Origin: Dicyema japonicum
Lineage: Eukaryota > Dicyemida > Rhombozoa > Dicyemidae
Assembly: GCA_011109175.1 (NCBI GenBank)
Contig: RDEW01000001.1
Location: 1,378,360 to 1,442,359 of the forward strand
DNA length: 64,000 nucleotides
Direction: 5' to 3'
The translations under genes were made by a program, and so were the position numbers. This document shows, one piece after another, positions 11,901 through 22,779 of this stretch; position 1 is the stretch's first letter; the number at the start of each line of letters is the position of its first letter. The notes beneath the pieces are model-generated. The model saw nothing but the letters and a program-made list of their open reading frames with translations. It was not told the origin of the DNA and ran no database searches.

Positions 11901-12349
11901 AGGAAAAGTCGAACTTGAGGCGCTAAGTGGGCATATTTTAAAAGTGACTGGCTGAGTCAAGGGCAAGGCTCCACTTTGGTGCGTACTACCCTCCACTAGC
12001 ACCGGCTGTTAAGTGGGATCTCAGTGAGTTGAGAGAAGCCAAAGTTGAGGTAGAGGAGTTCACTGCGGGATATAAGAAAAATAGGTACCCAGCGAGATGC
12101 TGAGATGTTTTACACCTGGGGGACTGTGAGAAACATCGAACCCGAAAAGGGTCTTGTGGAGTGTTCGACTTTTGAAAAAAGTTTGGTTACACAGTAATTA
12201 CCTTTCTGACTGGAAAAACCTGAGGTCCACAAAATTTACAATTTTTTATCAAGAACAGTCCCTCAATATCATTTAGTTCCGAGAGGACCTGACCACCATT
12301 CAATAATCCGCACTCTGGAGACTATTTTAACAATGCACGAAAGGAAAAA
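11901..12349. other. Spacer between REP region and hAT transposon
   Basis: Nothing coding can be supported. The composition is less AT-rich than the neighbouring spacers and resembles decayed repeat. It ends at the 8 bp target-site duplication of the hAT element (12350-12357). Confidence 0.35.
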
Positions 12350-13188
12350 ATATAGGGCAGTGCTTCCCAACCTGGGTTCCGCGTAGTTCAAAAATTTTTT
12401 TTTATTTTTTTCAAAAGAATAATTTTTCAAAATGAAATAATTTAATTTGCGCGTGTCTAAATGGAGTCTTGTGACAGTGCATATCTTAAAGTTCGATCGT
12501 ATCGAGAAAGGTATATTGCCTTTGGTTTCACATGGACTGGGGACATGGATTGCCCTCTACCACTTTGTGTTGTTAGCGGTGAAAAACTTGCGAATAGTTC
12601 TAAGAAACTTAGACATCATTTCTTAACCAAGCACCCGGAACTTTCAAAGAAAAAAATAATAATTTATACGGAAATTGGACCAGAATAAAGATCAAGCATC
12701 CCGTTTTACAGAAAATTCAAAATAAATGAAAAAGAACTGCATGAAAATATGAAATCACATACTATCGCCGAAACTGTTACTTTGCCTGCAAACAAAGAAA
12801 TAATGTTCTGAGAAATTGCTGGCGCTGAGCTCGACTTAATTCCAATTTATAATAATTCTGTGAGCAGACGCATCAACGATATGTCTGATGACATTAAACC
12901 AATTTGGTTAGGCGAATAAAAAAATCTGTGTTTTTGCGCTTCAAGAGGATGAAAGCTCAGATATTACAGAAAGAATGCAACTCCTTGTTTTCGTTCGACA
13001 TATGAACGATGAATCCATTGTTGAAGATTTTCTTCGCTGCAAGGAGTTGCTCGAAGCAACAAATAGGTATGACATTTTCAATCTTATCAATTCATATTTT
13101 GAGGATATAAAGTCGAATTGTAATGTATGTGTGGGTATCTGCACTGATGGTGCTCCAGCAATGACTGGGCAATTTAAAGGCTTTGTTT

Positions 13189-16100
13189 ATTATTATTATA
13201 AGCAACTACATAGAATCATATAAACTATAATTCTATTCGTGCCGCGTCTGAACAATCCTCTTAATTAGCCTTTCCCATCCCCTCCTGTCCGATGCCAAGT
13301 GCCGCAGACTACTAAGGTCTTCACCGTCCTTTAGTAGTCTGGTTACTGATCTCAGGTCACCATTAAGGACTTCCGGAAGAGTTATTCTTGGACGACCTCT
13401 GAACTTCTCCCCTGACGTATCGAAGTATTCTTCCATGACGACGTTTGCTGGCGTGTCTTGTTCCAATCTGAGAATATGGCCAAACAATCTCCAGCGAGCC
13501 TTCATGATCATGGTGCTCAGAGGTCCGGAACCGCATCTTCTATATAAATTTTCACTCCCTACACGCATTGGCCACTTTAGTCCCAAGAGAGACCGAAGTT
13601 GCCTTCTGTGAAAGGAGTCAAGGTTTTGTTCGTCCGTTTTCGAAATTCCCCACGTCCCAGAGTTGTATGTTAGTATGGGCCTCACGAACGCCTCATACAA
13701 CCTGAGTCGGAGTGATGGCCCGACCGAGCATTTTCTTATCCAACATTTCATAAGTTTTTGCATAGTAACCGTAGATAACAATTTTCTTCTTGCAATGTCT
13801 TCGGAGTCTCCGAGAAGAGAGCCAAGCTTTACGGTCTTCCTCCAACATTCACTATTGCGTAGTTCCATCCGCTTAATTTCAACAATATCCGTTTTCTGAA
13901 CATTCAGTGATAGACACCATTTGGCCAAACAGCCTGATGCAACCTCCAAGAGACGTAAGAGTGCTTCTTTGTCAGTCGAGATAAAGTCAACATCATCGGC
14001 ATACACGATCTCCATAATATCATTGTTGTAATACTTCCGGAGGTCTTGCAGAGCCGATTCAAGGTATATAGCAAACAATACTGGGGAAAGGGAATCTCCT
14101 TGGGGTGTGCCCACTGTTGAAATAATTTCCCGTGACAAACATTTTCCAATACGCACTCGTAACCTCGTGTTTGATAAGAGTATCCGTATCAGAATAACCG
14201 AGTCCTTATCCAGGAAACTTTCAAGCACTTCAATGAGTTTTCCCCGACGGACAGTGTCGAAAGCTCTGGTCAGATCAATTCCAAGGATAGTCTTTGAGCT
14301 CCGGAATCTTTGTTGAATAGCACATTGCCATCTATGGCACCATACTACATCAGCCGTTGATCTCCCTGTCCTAAAACCACTCTGGCTCTGGGCCAAGTAC
14401 CCGTCCACCGGCTCTTGGATCCGATTAAGAGTAATTAGGGCAAGGATCTTCCTTAAGGTGTTTAGAAGGATGACAGGGCGCAGGTTTTCAACTGGCCCAG
14501 GGGGTTTATTACCTTTTTGAACTGGTACTAGTATCCCCTTTCCAATTTCTGAAAAGTCCTTGTTTTCTATCATGTCATTCAGCAATTTTGAGAGTTTATC
14601 TGCAAGTTCTGGAGGGCCAAATTTTAGCAATTCAGATGGTATATTATCTGGTCCTGGAGAGCGCCCAGATTTAAGTTTCCTTATCGCCATGCAAACCTCC
14701 TCCGGTGAAATGATCCGTTCAAGTGTTGTGTTCTTAGGCGTGAAATCTGATTTTTCTCCTTTTACAAAGAACAGTTGTTCAATATGCGATGCTATGAACT
14801 CTGTCTGTTCTGCAACATTTCCTATTGTTTTTCCATTTCTGTCATGCAAAATAAGTTTCACTGATTGGCTCTTCCTCCGTATTAGTCGTATAGCCATGAA
14901 TGTCGCAGCATTGTCTTTAAGGTTTTCTACCTCTCTGATCTTGCTTTCCAACTGACTAGTGTGATGTAGTCTGTTTAGGAGTTTGATTTTTCTCTCAATT
15001 TGCCTTCGTTCTTGTTTCAGTTTGCAAACAGTCTGAGGATCGACAGTATTTTCGGATCTAAGCCTTAAGTTCTTCTGCAAATTCAATAGGGCTGACACTT
15101 CCGGGTGACGCTGACTGCTATGGGGTTTAAGTTCCCCCAAATGTTTGTCAGCAGCGGAAATGATCCCTCTCATAGTTTCGAGCCATGCCTTTCCTGGTGA
15201 AAGATCCGATGCCGTATTATTAATTGAATCCGATACACATTCTTTATAGTCTGCTTGTACTTTTGGTGAAGAGCCCAAGAGTTCAGTCATATACCTTCTT
15301 GATCGCGTGGAATCTCCACCACGATGTGTTTGGAAGAAGCATCTTCTATTAGTTATCCCGTAGAGGAACTCCTCCGCAGTTGGACCAAGTCTTAAGCTGA
15401 ATCTTGCTGACACAATTTTGTGATCACTGTTAACAGTTAGTCCTCCATAAGATCTCGAGTCCCGTAAGAGAGATTTGTCTTTTACTCGACACAGAATATA
15501 ATCGATCTGATTATAAATCCTTATCAGATTTCCGGTGGTCGATAGTCTAGTGCCCATCCACGTTGTCTTGTGGCGTGCGGAATGTTGGAATTGAGTATTG
15601 CACAGGAATAAATCAAAGGATTCGCAGAAATATGCCAGAGCAGTACCAGAATAGTTCCTGATCCCCCTTCCATGTGGTCCAATAAAACGTTCGTGTCCTT
15701 GATGTACCCCAGCTTTAGCATTCCAATCACCAGCGATAAAGAGGAACGATGAAAACTTCAGAGAAGATACGACCTCGACAAGTTCTTCGTAGAAAACGTC
15801 CAATTCCTCTGGGTTTTTGGAAACACGGCCACTATGTGGGGCGTACACGTTCACAATGGAAATTAGTTGCCTGGACTTCCCTTTGGGTCCAATAAGAAAT
15901 TGAATAACACATATCCTGTCATCAATTTTCCAATATCGATGTAATCTGGGGAGCAAATTCTTGTGAACAGCGAAACCCTGTCCATAGTGTTTACAGTACG
16001 ATGGAAGGAGGATTAGTCTGTAGTCTCCAAGGTTTTCATCGAGTCCTTTTCTGAGCTTCGTCTCTTGGAGACAGCAAACAGAGCATCCATATTTTGCAAG

Positions 16101-16239
16101 GTCCAGACATAGTTGGTGCCTCTTCGACCAGTCATTAAGGCCCCTGGCATTGAAGGTAAGGGTAGAAAACCAGAAAGGATTATTCAAATACGTATTAGAC
16201 ATATGTGCTATAGAGGGACGTCACCACCTCAACCAAAAG
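13189..16239 (-). mobile_element. RTE-like non-LTR retrotransposon, near full length
   Basis: This element is inserted inside the hAT transposase. The 13 bp word aaaggctttgttt occurs immediately on both sides (13176-13188 and 16240-16252) and restores the transposase reading when collapsed, so it is a target-site duplication. The 5' end on the minus strand begins ggttgaggtggtgacg. The 3' end is a short (TAA)n-type tail (attattattata on the plus strand at 13189). It has a single long ORF, no ORF1 and a total of about 3.05 kb, as in RTE-clade elements; the clade call is by organisation and motif style and is not certain. Confidence 0.9.
13233..16202 (-). CDS. LINE endonuclease-reverse transcriptase, intact 989-residue ORF
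   Basis: This enzyme nicks target DNA and copies element RNA in place. Residues about 10-270 form an apurinic/apyrimidinic-type endonuclease (LTFNARGLND, CCLQETKL, FIAGDWNAKAG, NSDHKIVSARFSL). Residues about 490-770 form the reverse transcriptase: VENLRPVILLNTLRKI, SGFRTGRSTADVV, LGIDLTRAFDTV, VGTPQGDSLSPVLFAIYL and the active site IVYADDVDFIS. A C-terminal region follows (YNSGTWGISKTDEQNLDSFH, ARWRLFGHILRLEQD). There is no stop or frameshift over 2.97 kb, in strong contrast to every other copy in the window, so the insertion is recent and the enzyme may be active. Long plus-strand ORFs over it are antisense shadows. Confidence 0.95.
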   Translation of the reverse strand: MSNTYLNNPFWFSTLTFNARGLNDWSKRHQLCLDLAKYGCSVCCLQETKLRKGLDENLGDYRLILLPSYCKHYGQGFAVHKNLLPRLHRYWKIDDRICVIQFLIGPKGKSRQLISIVNVYAPHSGRVSKNPEELDVFYEELVEVVSSLKFSSFLFIAGDWNAKAGVHQGHERFIGPHGRGIRNYSGTALAYFCESFDLFLCNTQFQHSARHKTTWMGTRLSTTGNLIRIYNQIDYILCRVKDKSLLRDSRSYGGLTVNSDHKIVSARFSLRLGPTAEEFLYGITNRRCFFQTHRGGDSTRSRRYMTELLGSSPKVQADYKECVSDSINNTASDLSPGKAWLETMRGIISAADKHLGELKPHSSQRHPEVSALLNLQKNLRLRSENTVDPQTVCKLKQERRQIERKIKLLNRLHHTSQLESKIREVENLKDNAATFMAIRLIRRKSQSVKLILHDRNGKTIGNVAEQTEFIASHIEQLFFVKGEKSDFTPKNTTLERIISPEEVCMAIRKLKSGRSPGPDNIPSELLKFGPPELADKLSKLLNDMIENKDFSEIGKGILVPVQKGNKPPGPVENLRPVILLNTLRKILALITLNRIQEPVDGYLAQSQSGFRTGRSTADVVWCHRWQCAIQQRFRSSKTILGIDLTRAFDTVRRGKLIEVLESFLDKDSVILIRILLSNTRLRVRIGKCLSREIISTVGTPQGDSLSPVLFAIYLESALQDLRKYYNNDIMEIVYADDVDFISTDKEALLRLLEVASGCLAKWCLSLNVQKTDIVEIKRMELRNSECWRKTVKLGSLLGDSEDIARRKLLSTVTMQKLMKCWIRKCSVGPSLRLRLYEAFVRPILTYNSGTWGISKTDEQNLDSFHRRQLRSLLGLKWPMRVGSENLYRRCGSGPLSTMIMKARWRLFGHILRLEQDTPANVVMEEYFDTSGEKFRGRPRITLPEVLNGDLRSVTRLLKDGEDLSSLRHLASDRRGWERLIKRIVQTRHE

Positions 16240-16999
16240 AAAGGCTTTGTTTCTATTGCGAAAAATAAAAATCCGAACATTATTCACCCGCATTGTTTTT
16301 TTCATCACGAGGCATTGGCCGCAAAAACTATTGGACATGAACTTAATGTGCTTTGGGCATGGTTGTAAAAATAATTAATTACATCAAAATGAGGCCGTTG
16401 AAATTGCGACAGTTCTCGAAACTGAAAATGCATTCAGTTTTGATTTTGCATACTGAAGCAAGATGGCTCTCTATGAACTAAGACACGAATTGTTGGCTTT
16501 TGGTATACAAGAGAAGTTGGATGACTTTATTGAATGGCTCAATGATGAATGTTGTAAAAGAGGAAGAAGAACTTGCGTTTGTTTCAAGTGACAGAACGTT
16601 AAAAATGGAATATTTACAGCTTGATATTGATTCTTTTCGGCTGATTGTAAAAAATCCTATTCTGGCAAACAAAGCTTAAGAGTTTTGGTCCAGTTTTCAA
16701 CGACTTATCTATGTGAAAGTGGATTTTCTGCATTAACAAAATAAAGCACAAAAAACGCGCGAACCTACTGTATGTGGAAGAAGACCTACGTTTATCCCTG
16801 TCAGGCCAAATCTTACAGAGCTATGCAAGAACATCAACAATCTCACTAACTAGCATTTTATTTTTTTATATTAGTAAAATACTGATAAATGTTAAAAACT
16901 GTATAAGGGTTCCGTTTAAAATGAAAAATGTCGATAGGGTTCCGTGCTCTCAAAAAAATTGGGAACCACTGGCATAGGGACTAAGTGACAGACAATTAA

Positions 17000-18960
17000 T
17001 GTTTTATTGACTACACAGTTACCCAGCTATCATTAACAACCGGGAACATAAGAAGGGAGATAATATTAAGCAACTGTGCAGATTAGGTTCTAGATTTTAT
17101 TTATAAGTAACCCCAAGATAACGATGAAAAAGAGATGTTAAACACAACTATTAGGTGACCCCAGCTTCCAATAACGACCAAATTCTCCTATCATGATAAT
17201 AAATAAATAAAATTATTCCAAAGACCAAGGGAAAACCAAACTAACTCCTTGATCCTGACGCGTTCCAGCGATTCCAGAACTTGTCTCCAGGTAACGAAAT
17301 TGTCTTCCAGTGGAAAGTATAGTTGGATCCTTTTGATGCTGTCCAGACATTGGGCGTCTCCTCAGTTATGTGGATCCAATGACGCCATCAGAGGGAAGAA
17401 AAATATTTTTTTAACCAACTACCTACAAAGCACCACATGGCGCCACGTGGCCAAAATTGTTAACTATCCTGCGGTTGCTCAGAGATGTCTTTGAAAGTGT
17501 ATTTGTGTACTCTTCACCAAGAATACCGTTCATGAGAAGATTTCTCTGTTCGTTACGGAGAATTACTACGACCATCTTTCCTCCACGATTTATCCGAAAG
17601 ATGGATGATGATGAAGGAAGGGGTCTCTAAAAGAGGTCACAAACGTTATGTCTTTCCTGGATTGAGGTTATTTTGAAAATGGGCAAACCCCCTTGCGAAG
17701 AAAACATATTCCATAAATGGGACGATCACATGATAATAAAGTTTGCTGAACAGGCCACAGTTGGAGGGACTCTTCATTGCAATCGGACTCAAAACATCTC
17801 ACTTCCGAGTCCCCTTTATCGGATTTATTCACTGCTGAGGGAGAAGATCTATACCGCGTCTTAGGTGATTCCAAAAATCGTTGGATTCTTTGTCCCTGGA
17901 ATGGAAGTCTAGCCATAGTATATTTCTGGAATTCTTACAAATATTCTGGAGGTTGTGAAAGTTTGTGAGTCGTTGAACAGATTCGTGAAGATGAATTGCG
18001 GAGACTTCGTCCGTGACTTTAAGAGATCGCGAGTGAGAATTTTGTTTCTCTTCAAGTAGTCTTCCATGATGGCATTTGCTGGTGTGCTTGGGTCTATTCT
18101 TAGACTGTGACCAAACAGAATCCAGCATGCCTCTGTGTGTAACATACTTATGTGTCCCGTGAGGCATCTTTCATATAAAGCCTCTTTATCCGTTTACCCA
18201 TTTCAGTCCTAGGAGAAACCGAAGTTGTCTTCTAGGGAATGAGTCGGGTCCCTTCTTTTCGAGCCCATGTTCCCGAATTATTTGTTAGAATCGGCTTCAC
18301 AGTGGCGTCATACAATCTGATACTAAAGGACGTCTTTCTATCCATTCGTTTATTATTTAGTCATAGTTACTATCGATAACAATCCTCGGAATCTCACAAG
18401 AAGGGAACGGAGTTTTGGACTTCCTCAATATTTTTTTTCTATGTGACTCCATCCGATTGATTTTGACAATCTCGGTCTTTGAGAGGAAACAGCTGCCAAC
18501 ACAACGTAAGATCTCGAGTAGCGCAAAAGAGATTTATTCGTTGCTTCCTCCACTTTCCTGGAGAGCTCCTCGAAAAAACATCTGGTTCTTCTAGACTTTT
18601 CGAGACATGACCGATACGCGGGGCGTATACATTGATGATGGAAATTTGTCTTCTGAGTTCATTAGGCCTGAAGCGTATTTGAATAACGCTTATTCCATTA
18701 CTGCTCCCCCAGGAACTGTGTAGTTAATTAAGCAAGTCCTTGTGCACTGAAGACCACATCTATAGTGTCTACAGTCAACAAGAAGTGAAATTAATATGTA
18801 GTCTCCGTGACGATCACCGATGCCTTATTTGAATTTCATCTCTTGATTCCAGCATGCCGATCTTCCGTACTTAGCCAAGTTCTGACTAAGTAAATGTTTC
18901 TTGCGTTGAAGGTAAGGATAGTACCTAACATTAAATCAGACATAAATTGCAAGAAAGAGT
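17000..18960 (-). mobile_element. Internally deleted RTE-like LINE remnant
   Basis: The minus strand shows, in order, endonuclease scraps near 18860-18560 (words shared with the intact copy around its endonuclease, e.g. the gtatacattgatgatgga region), the region before the C-terminus near 18280-18440, and C-terminal pieces near 18145-17910 (LFGHSLRIDPSTPANAIMEDY, matching the intact LFGHILRLEQDTPANVVMEEY). The whole reverse-transcriptase core is missing. No intact frame. A motif attaggtgaccccagctt at about 17153 is shared with repeats near 35710 and 48080. Confidence 0.75.
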
Positions 18961-19093
18961 AAAAATAACAAGTTACTCAAAAAATTTTATAAATTTTTAT
19001 TTTTATAAAATGTATATACATAACATTAAAGTAAAATTAAATTTAAATAATATCGGATTTAATTTACTTCTTTGTTGTGGTTAATTTGGTGTA

Positions 19094-19397
19094 ATGAGAT
19101 CCTGCAATCCCCGTATTTGATTCTGTTTAATTAAAGCATCATATCAGGAAGTTATAATTGAAAACACATATTTTAAACCAACAGAGAGGACTTACCTTAT
19201 TTCAAATAGAATAATTGACGAACATGGATGTCCGATATGTGGGGTCACTGTTATTTGTCATGTTTTAGTGTCATCTGCACACTTCCACGTTTACTATTCT
19301 TGGGATTTTGATGGCTGTGTGTTTTTTTCCTTTTGGAATTATTTGCTGTCTTTTAATGAGGGATGAAATGTGCGAAAATTGTGGAAATATCCTTTAA
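19094..19397 (+). CDS. BRI3: BRI3 (brain protein I3) family membrane protein
   Basis: Small lysosome/endosome-associated membrane protein. Three exons are joined by a 24 nt (19113-19136) and a 25 nt (19244-19268) GT-AG intron and give an 84-residue product. It has a short PPSY motif at the N-terminus, as in vertebrate BRI3 (a PPxY-type site), then GCPICG, the hydrophobic segment TFTILGILMAVCFFPFGIIC and the terminal CENCGNIL. The pair of CxxC motifs around one membrane segment with FPFG is diagnostic of the family. Vertebrate BRI3 is about 125 residues; this version lacks most of the Pro/Tyr-rich head. It is solitary between LINE debris and an AT-rich spacer. Confidence 0.9.
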
Positions 19398-19399
19398 AT

Positions 19400-20220
19400 A
19401 TCCCTTAATTATTATTATTTAATAATATTCTAATTCTTTTGCAACAAATTATTTTGATGAAATTTTTATTCAATTTTATTGATTTTTTTGTATTTGCGTG
19501 CTCGGTGGTTAATAGGTTATAAGCTTTAGATGATGACGTAGTTTAGGTAAACTATTACTATGCTCGTGCGCTTAGTGTCTATCTCGTAAGGGGTATGTAG
19601 TCTTCGCCTTTATGTACATTTGATGGAATGCAGAACATAATGAAATAATAAAGGTTGTTAGGCGATTAACCCGAAATTGTATCGACTCCTGTATGCACTG
19701 TCTTTGTGTCGACAGATGACAGCTTTTTCATATAACTATTCCCTAATTTGTGATGTGGAATATCGGCATTTAAAAATGCTTTAAACAAAAAGATATCCAA
19801 TTTTCTTCGTTATCTTAAGTAAGAATAAGTTGAGTGGTCTCTATACTTGTAGCATTCAGTCTGATGTCTTTTTCCATTAAGATGTAGATTGGTGTAGTAT
19901 TGTTAGATGATTTTCCTACCTTAGAGCATTTTGGTAGTATAAATCTCCTTTAGGTGTTCTTGTAAATATGTATGAGTTTTGGAAATTGCTTTTGAAATTC
20001 ATTCTTTATTTTGCCTCTGATTTCTAATAGTTTTAATAATTGAGAAAATACAAACCTGTCATTAAATGAAAACTGCTATTACACAAAAAACAATTTATGA
20101 CGTGTAATTTAAAAAGAAATTAAAAAATATTACAAAATTAAAAAATAATTAAAATAATTATGTCATATTTTAGTAAATTTTATTATTGAAATTGGATAAA
20201 TAGGACAATTTCTACCATAG
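19400..20220. other. AT-rich spacer, no gene seen
   Basis: A stretch near 19555-19690 (ctcgtgcgcttagtgtctat ... aataaaggttgtt) has the flavour of a retroelement terminal repeat with a polyadenylation signal, but no partner copy or coding region is visible in the window. The rest is low-complexity AT-rich sequence. Confidence 0.35.
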
Positions 20221-20224
20221 TAAC

Positions 20225-20420
20225 CACTCTTCACTCTGAGAGATCAACCTATTGGTTTGAATCATCAGCTGTAGAGGAACAGAATGCGTCATTCCACCTA
20301 ATTCAGAAGACCTGGGTGGCATCCAAAAAGAATCCCTCTATTCTCTACTCCAGTGGAGAGGTTCCCACAATGACGGATACTTAGAAAGGATACGTCTCAC
20401 TCCTGACAGGAAAACCTTTT
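20225..20420 (+). repeat. Dispersed repeat, copy 1 (partner at 25240-25460)
   Basis: The block around cctgggtggcatccaaaaag ... gaggttcccacaatgacgga ... tctcactcc aligns with 25290-25390 (tgcctggccgtcatccaaaa ... gaggaattcccacgatggtg ... tttcactcc). Both copies lie next to copies of the LINE 5' end, so the block may belong to a composite or non-autonomous element. Coding status unknown. Confidence 0.55.
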
Positions 20421-20559
20421 TAAGTATTTATTTACCCCCTGTCCTTCAAGTTAAAGCAGTGGCTAACAAAACTCAACTCCCAAGAGCTATTCAGATATAG
20501 TTAGATGAATCTGGTAGAGAGGAGAAATTGAGACGAGTTTAGGACAAAGAAAAGTTATC

Positions 20560-20830
20560 CGAGTGGTAGTGGCGTACTTTTATTGCACGGAATGTCTTTA
20601 AATTTCAAAGTTGATTTCACCTCCCGTTTCACTATTTCATGAGATTTGACGAAGGAGAAATTAAATACGCGCTAATAATTTTTTTTAAATGCTGGAAGCA
20701 ACTTTCCCTACTGTTAAAATTAAACTCCTCAATTTTACTGCTACGAATTATACTCAGGAACAGTCAGCCTAGTGGTTGATTGGTCGAAAGGTTGAGGTGG
20801 TGACGTACTCTATTACACACAACGTTTACA
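20560..20830 (+). repeat. Two solo copies of the RTE-like LINE 5' end
   Basis: Near 20567 (gtggcgtacttttattgcac) and 20785 (ggttgaggtggtgacgtact) the sequence repeats the first bases of the intact LINE at 16.2 kb, each followed by unrelated or diverged sequence. No endonuclease coding follows directly. Confidence 0.6.
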
Positions 20831-20879
20831 TAGCTCCATGTTCATGAAAACCTTTTCTTTTTTATCCTCTACAAAGTGA

Positions 20880-21800
20880 AGGAGTTAAAAAACGTCAGAA
20901 TTCGAAGATCTGAAACAATGAAAGCGTCAATGGATGTACCACAACTGAAAGAACTTGAAGATAATCTGTCGAAAGCTAAACTTATCTCCAGAGACTTCTT
21001 ACTATCTCAAGAAATTTGCACAACAAAGTGCCTGAAAAGGTAGAATGAGGCATGAAATCCAGGCTTTATATGCTATCTTCTCTACTTTATCTGCAATGTC
21101 CTTCGTACACAAATGTTGTCTATTCCCTAAACAAACTGCTACCAAAAACCGCACACCACCTAATTCACATTTTCCAATTAAATTCCAACTTCAAAGAAGC
21201 CGTAACGTCCCCTAAACCCAGTGGCTCCTCCTTTGAACTCGATAGCTCTCATGTGAGGCAACGTAATTAGTACCCACCGTCGCAGAGTCATTCCAATATC
21301 ACATACAGTTTATCAGAACCAACAGAAAAGGAGGAAAAGATCAATTCCATGCAGTTGTGGGGAACGATCCAATGGGGTGAGAGAAGAGCAAACTCGTCCG
21401 TTCCCCGACTGTTAGCTAACGATCTCAATAAGTCTGAGCCATCGGCGGATTTCAACTTTTTTTAGTGTCTTCAAGTCATTTCCTTAGGACCACAGAGAGC
21501 TACTATGGACCCTCTATGAAAGGCAAACATAATAGTCTTCAGTGGATTAAGCTATCCCCAAGATATTCCCAGTCTCCAGGGAGAATCCGTTATTTCATGC
21601 TTATTGACTTCATCTCACATTTCTTGTATAATTCTATGAGTCAAACTCCTCCAATTCGGTAAGGTCTTTCGCAACCCCCTCCAAACTGTAGTGCATATTT
21701 ATTTATCTCCAGTCGCCTCGACTAAAAGAAACAGGTGGCTAAAAAGAACGTCACAGCCAAGAGCGGATGGTCCCAGAGATCCGACAGGTACACATTAAAA
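20880..21800 (+). mobile_element. Decayed LINE fragments
   Basis: Short plus-strand open pieces (21052-21270, 21465-21662) and the surrounding sequence lack an intact gene. A stretch near 21640-21690 on the minus strand (tccaattcggtaaggtctttcgc) resembles the endonuclease block of the RTE-like family. Assignment is weak because every frame is broken. Confidence 0.4.
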
Positions 21801-21984
21801 CTCCTCCTAGCCGCCAACTTAAAAAAATAGTTAATTAAAATTTATTTTAAAATGTTATAATATAAATTTATTTACATTTTTCTTTTAAATTAAAGAAATA
21901 ATTTCATTTCTTTGGTGGAAACTATGATTTAATTGTTTTATTATTATCATATCAACCTGTGCAAAGAAGATCAATTTTGTAAAG

Positions 21985-22330
21985 GCCTTCCTTTGGAACT
22001 GTGGAGGAATTTATCCGCCAGGTATCGGGACCCTCTACAAGCAGTATGTCGAGCCAACAATAGGCTATGCATGTGCTGCATGGGGATCTAACCTGTCGGC
22101 AACGAACCTAACAAAATTCAAGATATCAGTCAAGAGCAAAAAAGTTACTAATATATACAGATAAAGAAATTGCCCCCAGAGCACTCGAGTCTATCATAGA
22201 GGCAACTGGAGGCAATTTCAGAAGAGAAAAGGAAAAAGACCCCCGTCCGTATAGAAAATGCGTGGGATCACAGTCGGAGCATCGAGAAAAAATGGCCCGA
22301 TTATTGAGAGATGCCGGGATCACCTGAATA
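21985..22330 (+). mobile_element. C-terminal fragment of a Jockey/CR1-like LINE reverse transcriptase
   Basis: The plus strand reads GIGTLYKQYVEPTIGYACAA then WGSNLSATNLTKFQ, the thumb/connection motif that follows the reverse-transcriptase core in Jockey- and CR1-like elements. A frameshift interrupts it at about 22120. It belongs to a different LINE type from the intact element. Confidence 0.65.
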
Positions 22331-22419
22331 TTATTTATTGGTTAAGACGGTGTTTCTTTGGCTTAAATAATAATAATTATTGAAAAGCACCCGAGAAAAC
22401 AAAAATTACTTAAGTTTCC

Positions 22420-22600
22420 CTTGTGCCATATTCCTAATCATCCTCTCCGTCAACCTCGACCATGATCCTCTGTTGCGCGCTAGTTCTCTTAGGTAGTCCA
22501 GATCGTCCGTCGAAGTTAGTCTTGTACCAACCGCTGATAGGTTTTTGTTCAAGATAGTCGGTAGTGTCTGTCTAATTACAACCATAACTTTGACGAATTC
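22420..22600 (-). mobile_element. 3' end of an RTE-like LINE
   Basis: The minus strand reads TLPTILNKNLSAVG then TDDLDYLRELARNRGSW and a terminal RMIRNMAQGKLK before a stop, corresponding to the last 60 residues of the intact LINE protein (DLSSLRHLASDRRGWERL). The same end occurs on the plus strand near 49390-49480. Confidence 0.7.
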
Positions 22601-22649
22601 AAATCCATTTGCTAAAAATACCTAAGTGTGATCTCATCCCTAAAGCAAT

Positions 22650-22750
22650 TTTCAACATCAACCATAATCAATACCTAATCACTATCTAACATCAACCACA
22701 ATCAATACATAACATCAATCATAATCAATACCTAATCTCATTACTAATCA
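22650..22750. repeat. Short minisatellite
   Basis: Imperfect units built on aacatcaaccataatcaata occur in tandem (starts near 22649, 22690 and 22710), with spacer words cctaatcactatct. Period about 26-33 bp. Confidence 0.75.
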
Positions 22751-22779
22751 ACGACTAAATCTAATCTCCACGTTAAGCC

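Larger units (their letters stand above)
12358..16971 (+). mobile_element. hAT (ZBED5/GTF2IRD2-like) transposon, decayed and split by a LINE
   Basis: The left end starts cagtgcttcccaacctgggt and the right end, read on the minus strand, starts cagtggttcccaa, the typical hAT inverted terminus. They are flanked by 8 bp duplications atataggg (12350-12357) and gcataggg (16972-16979), identical in six of eight positions. Inside are a BED zinc finger (CVVSGEKLANSSKKLRHHF...KHPELSKK, 12560-12650), a transposase core piece (12975-13188, motif CTDGAPAMTGQFKGF), its continuation after the LINE (16253-16370, motif IIHPHCFFHHEALAAKTIG) and the C-terminal dimerisation motif YLCESGFSAL near 16710. Stops and frameshifts show it can no longer make transposase. 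Confidence 0.9.

Noticed and set aside
14560-14955. 131-codon plus-strand ORF
   Set aside because: Antisense to the intact LINE reverse transcriptase; no protein-like homology.
19555-19690. LTR-like stretch with polyadenylation signal
   Set aside because: No second copy, primer-binding site or gag-pol sequence nearby.
22655-22745. CRISPR-like spaced repeats
   Set aside because: Units are tandem, imperfect and AC-rich without unique spacers; the context is an animal genome.
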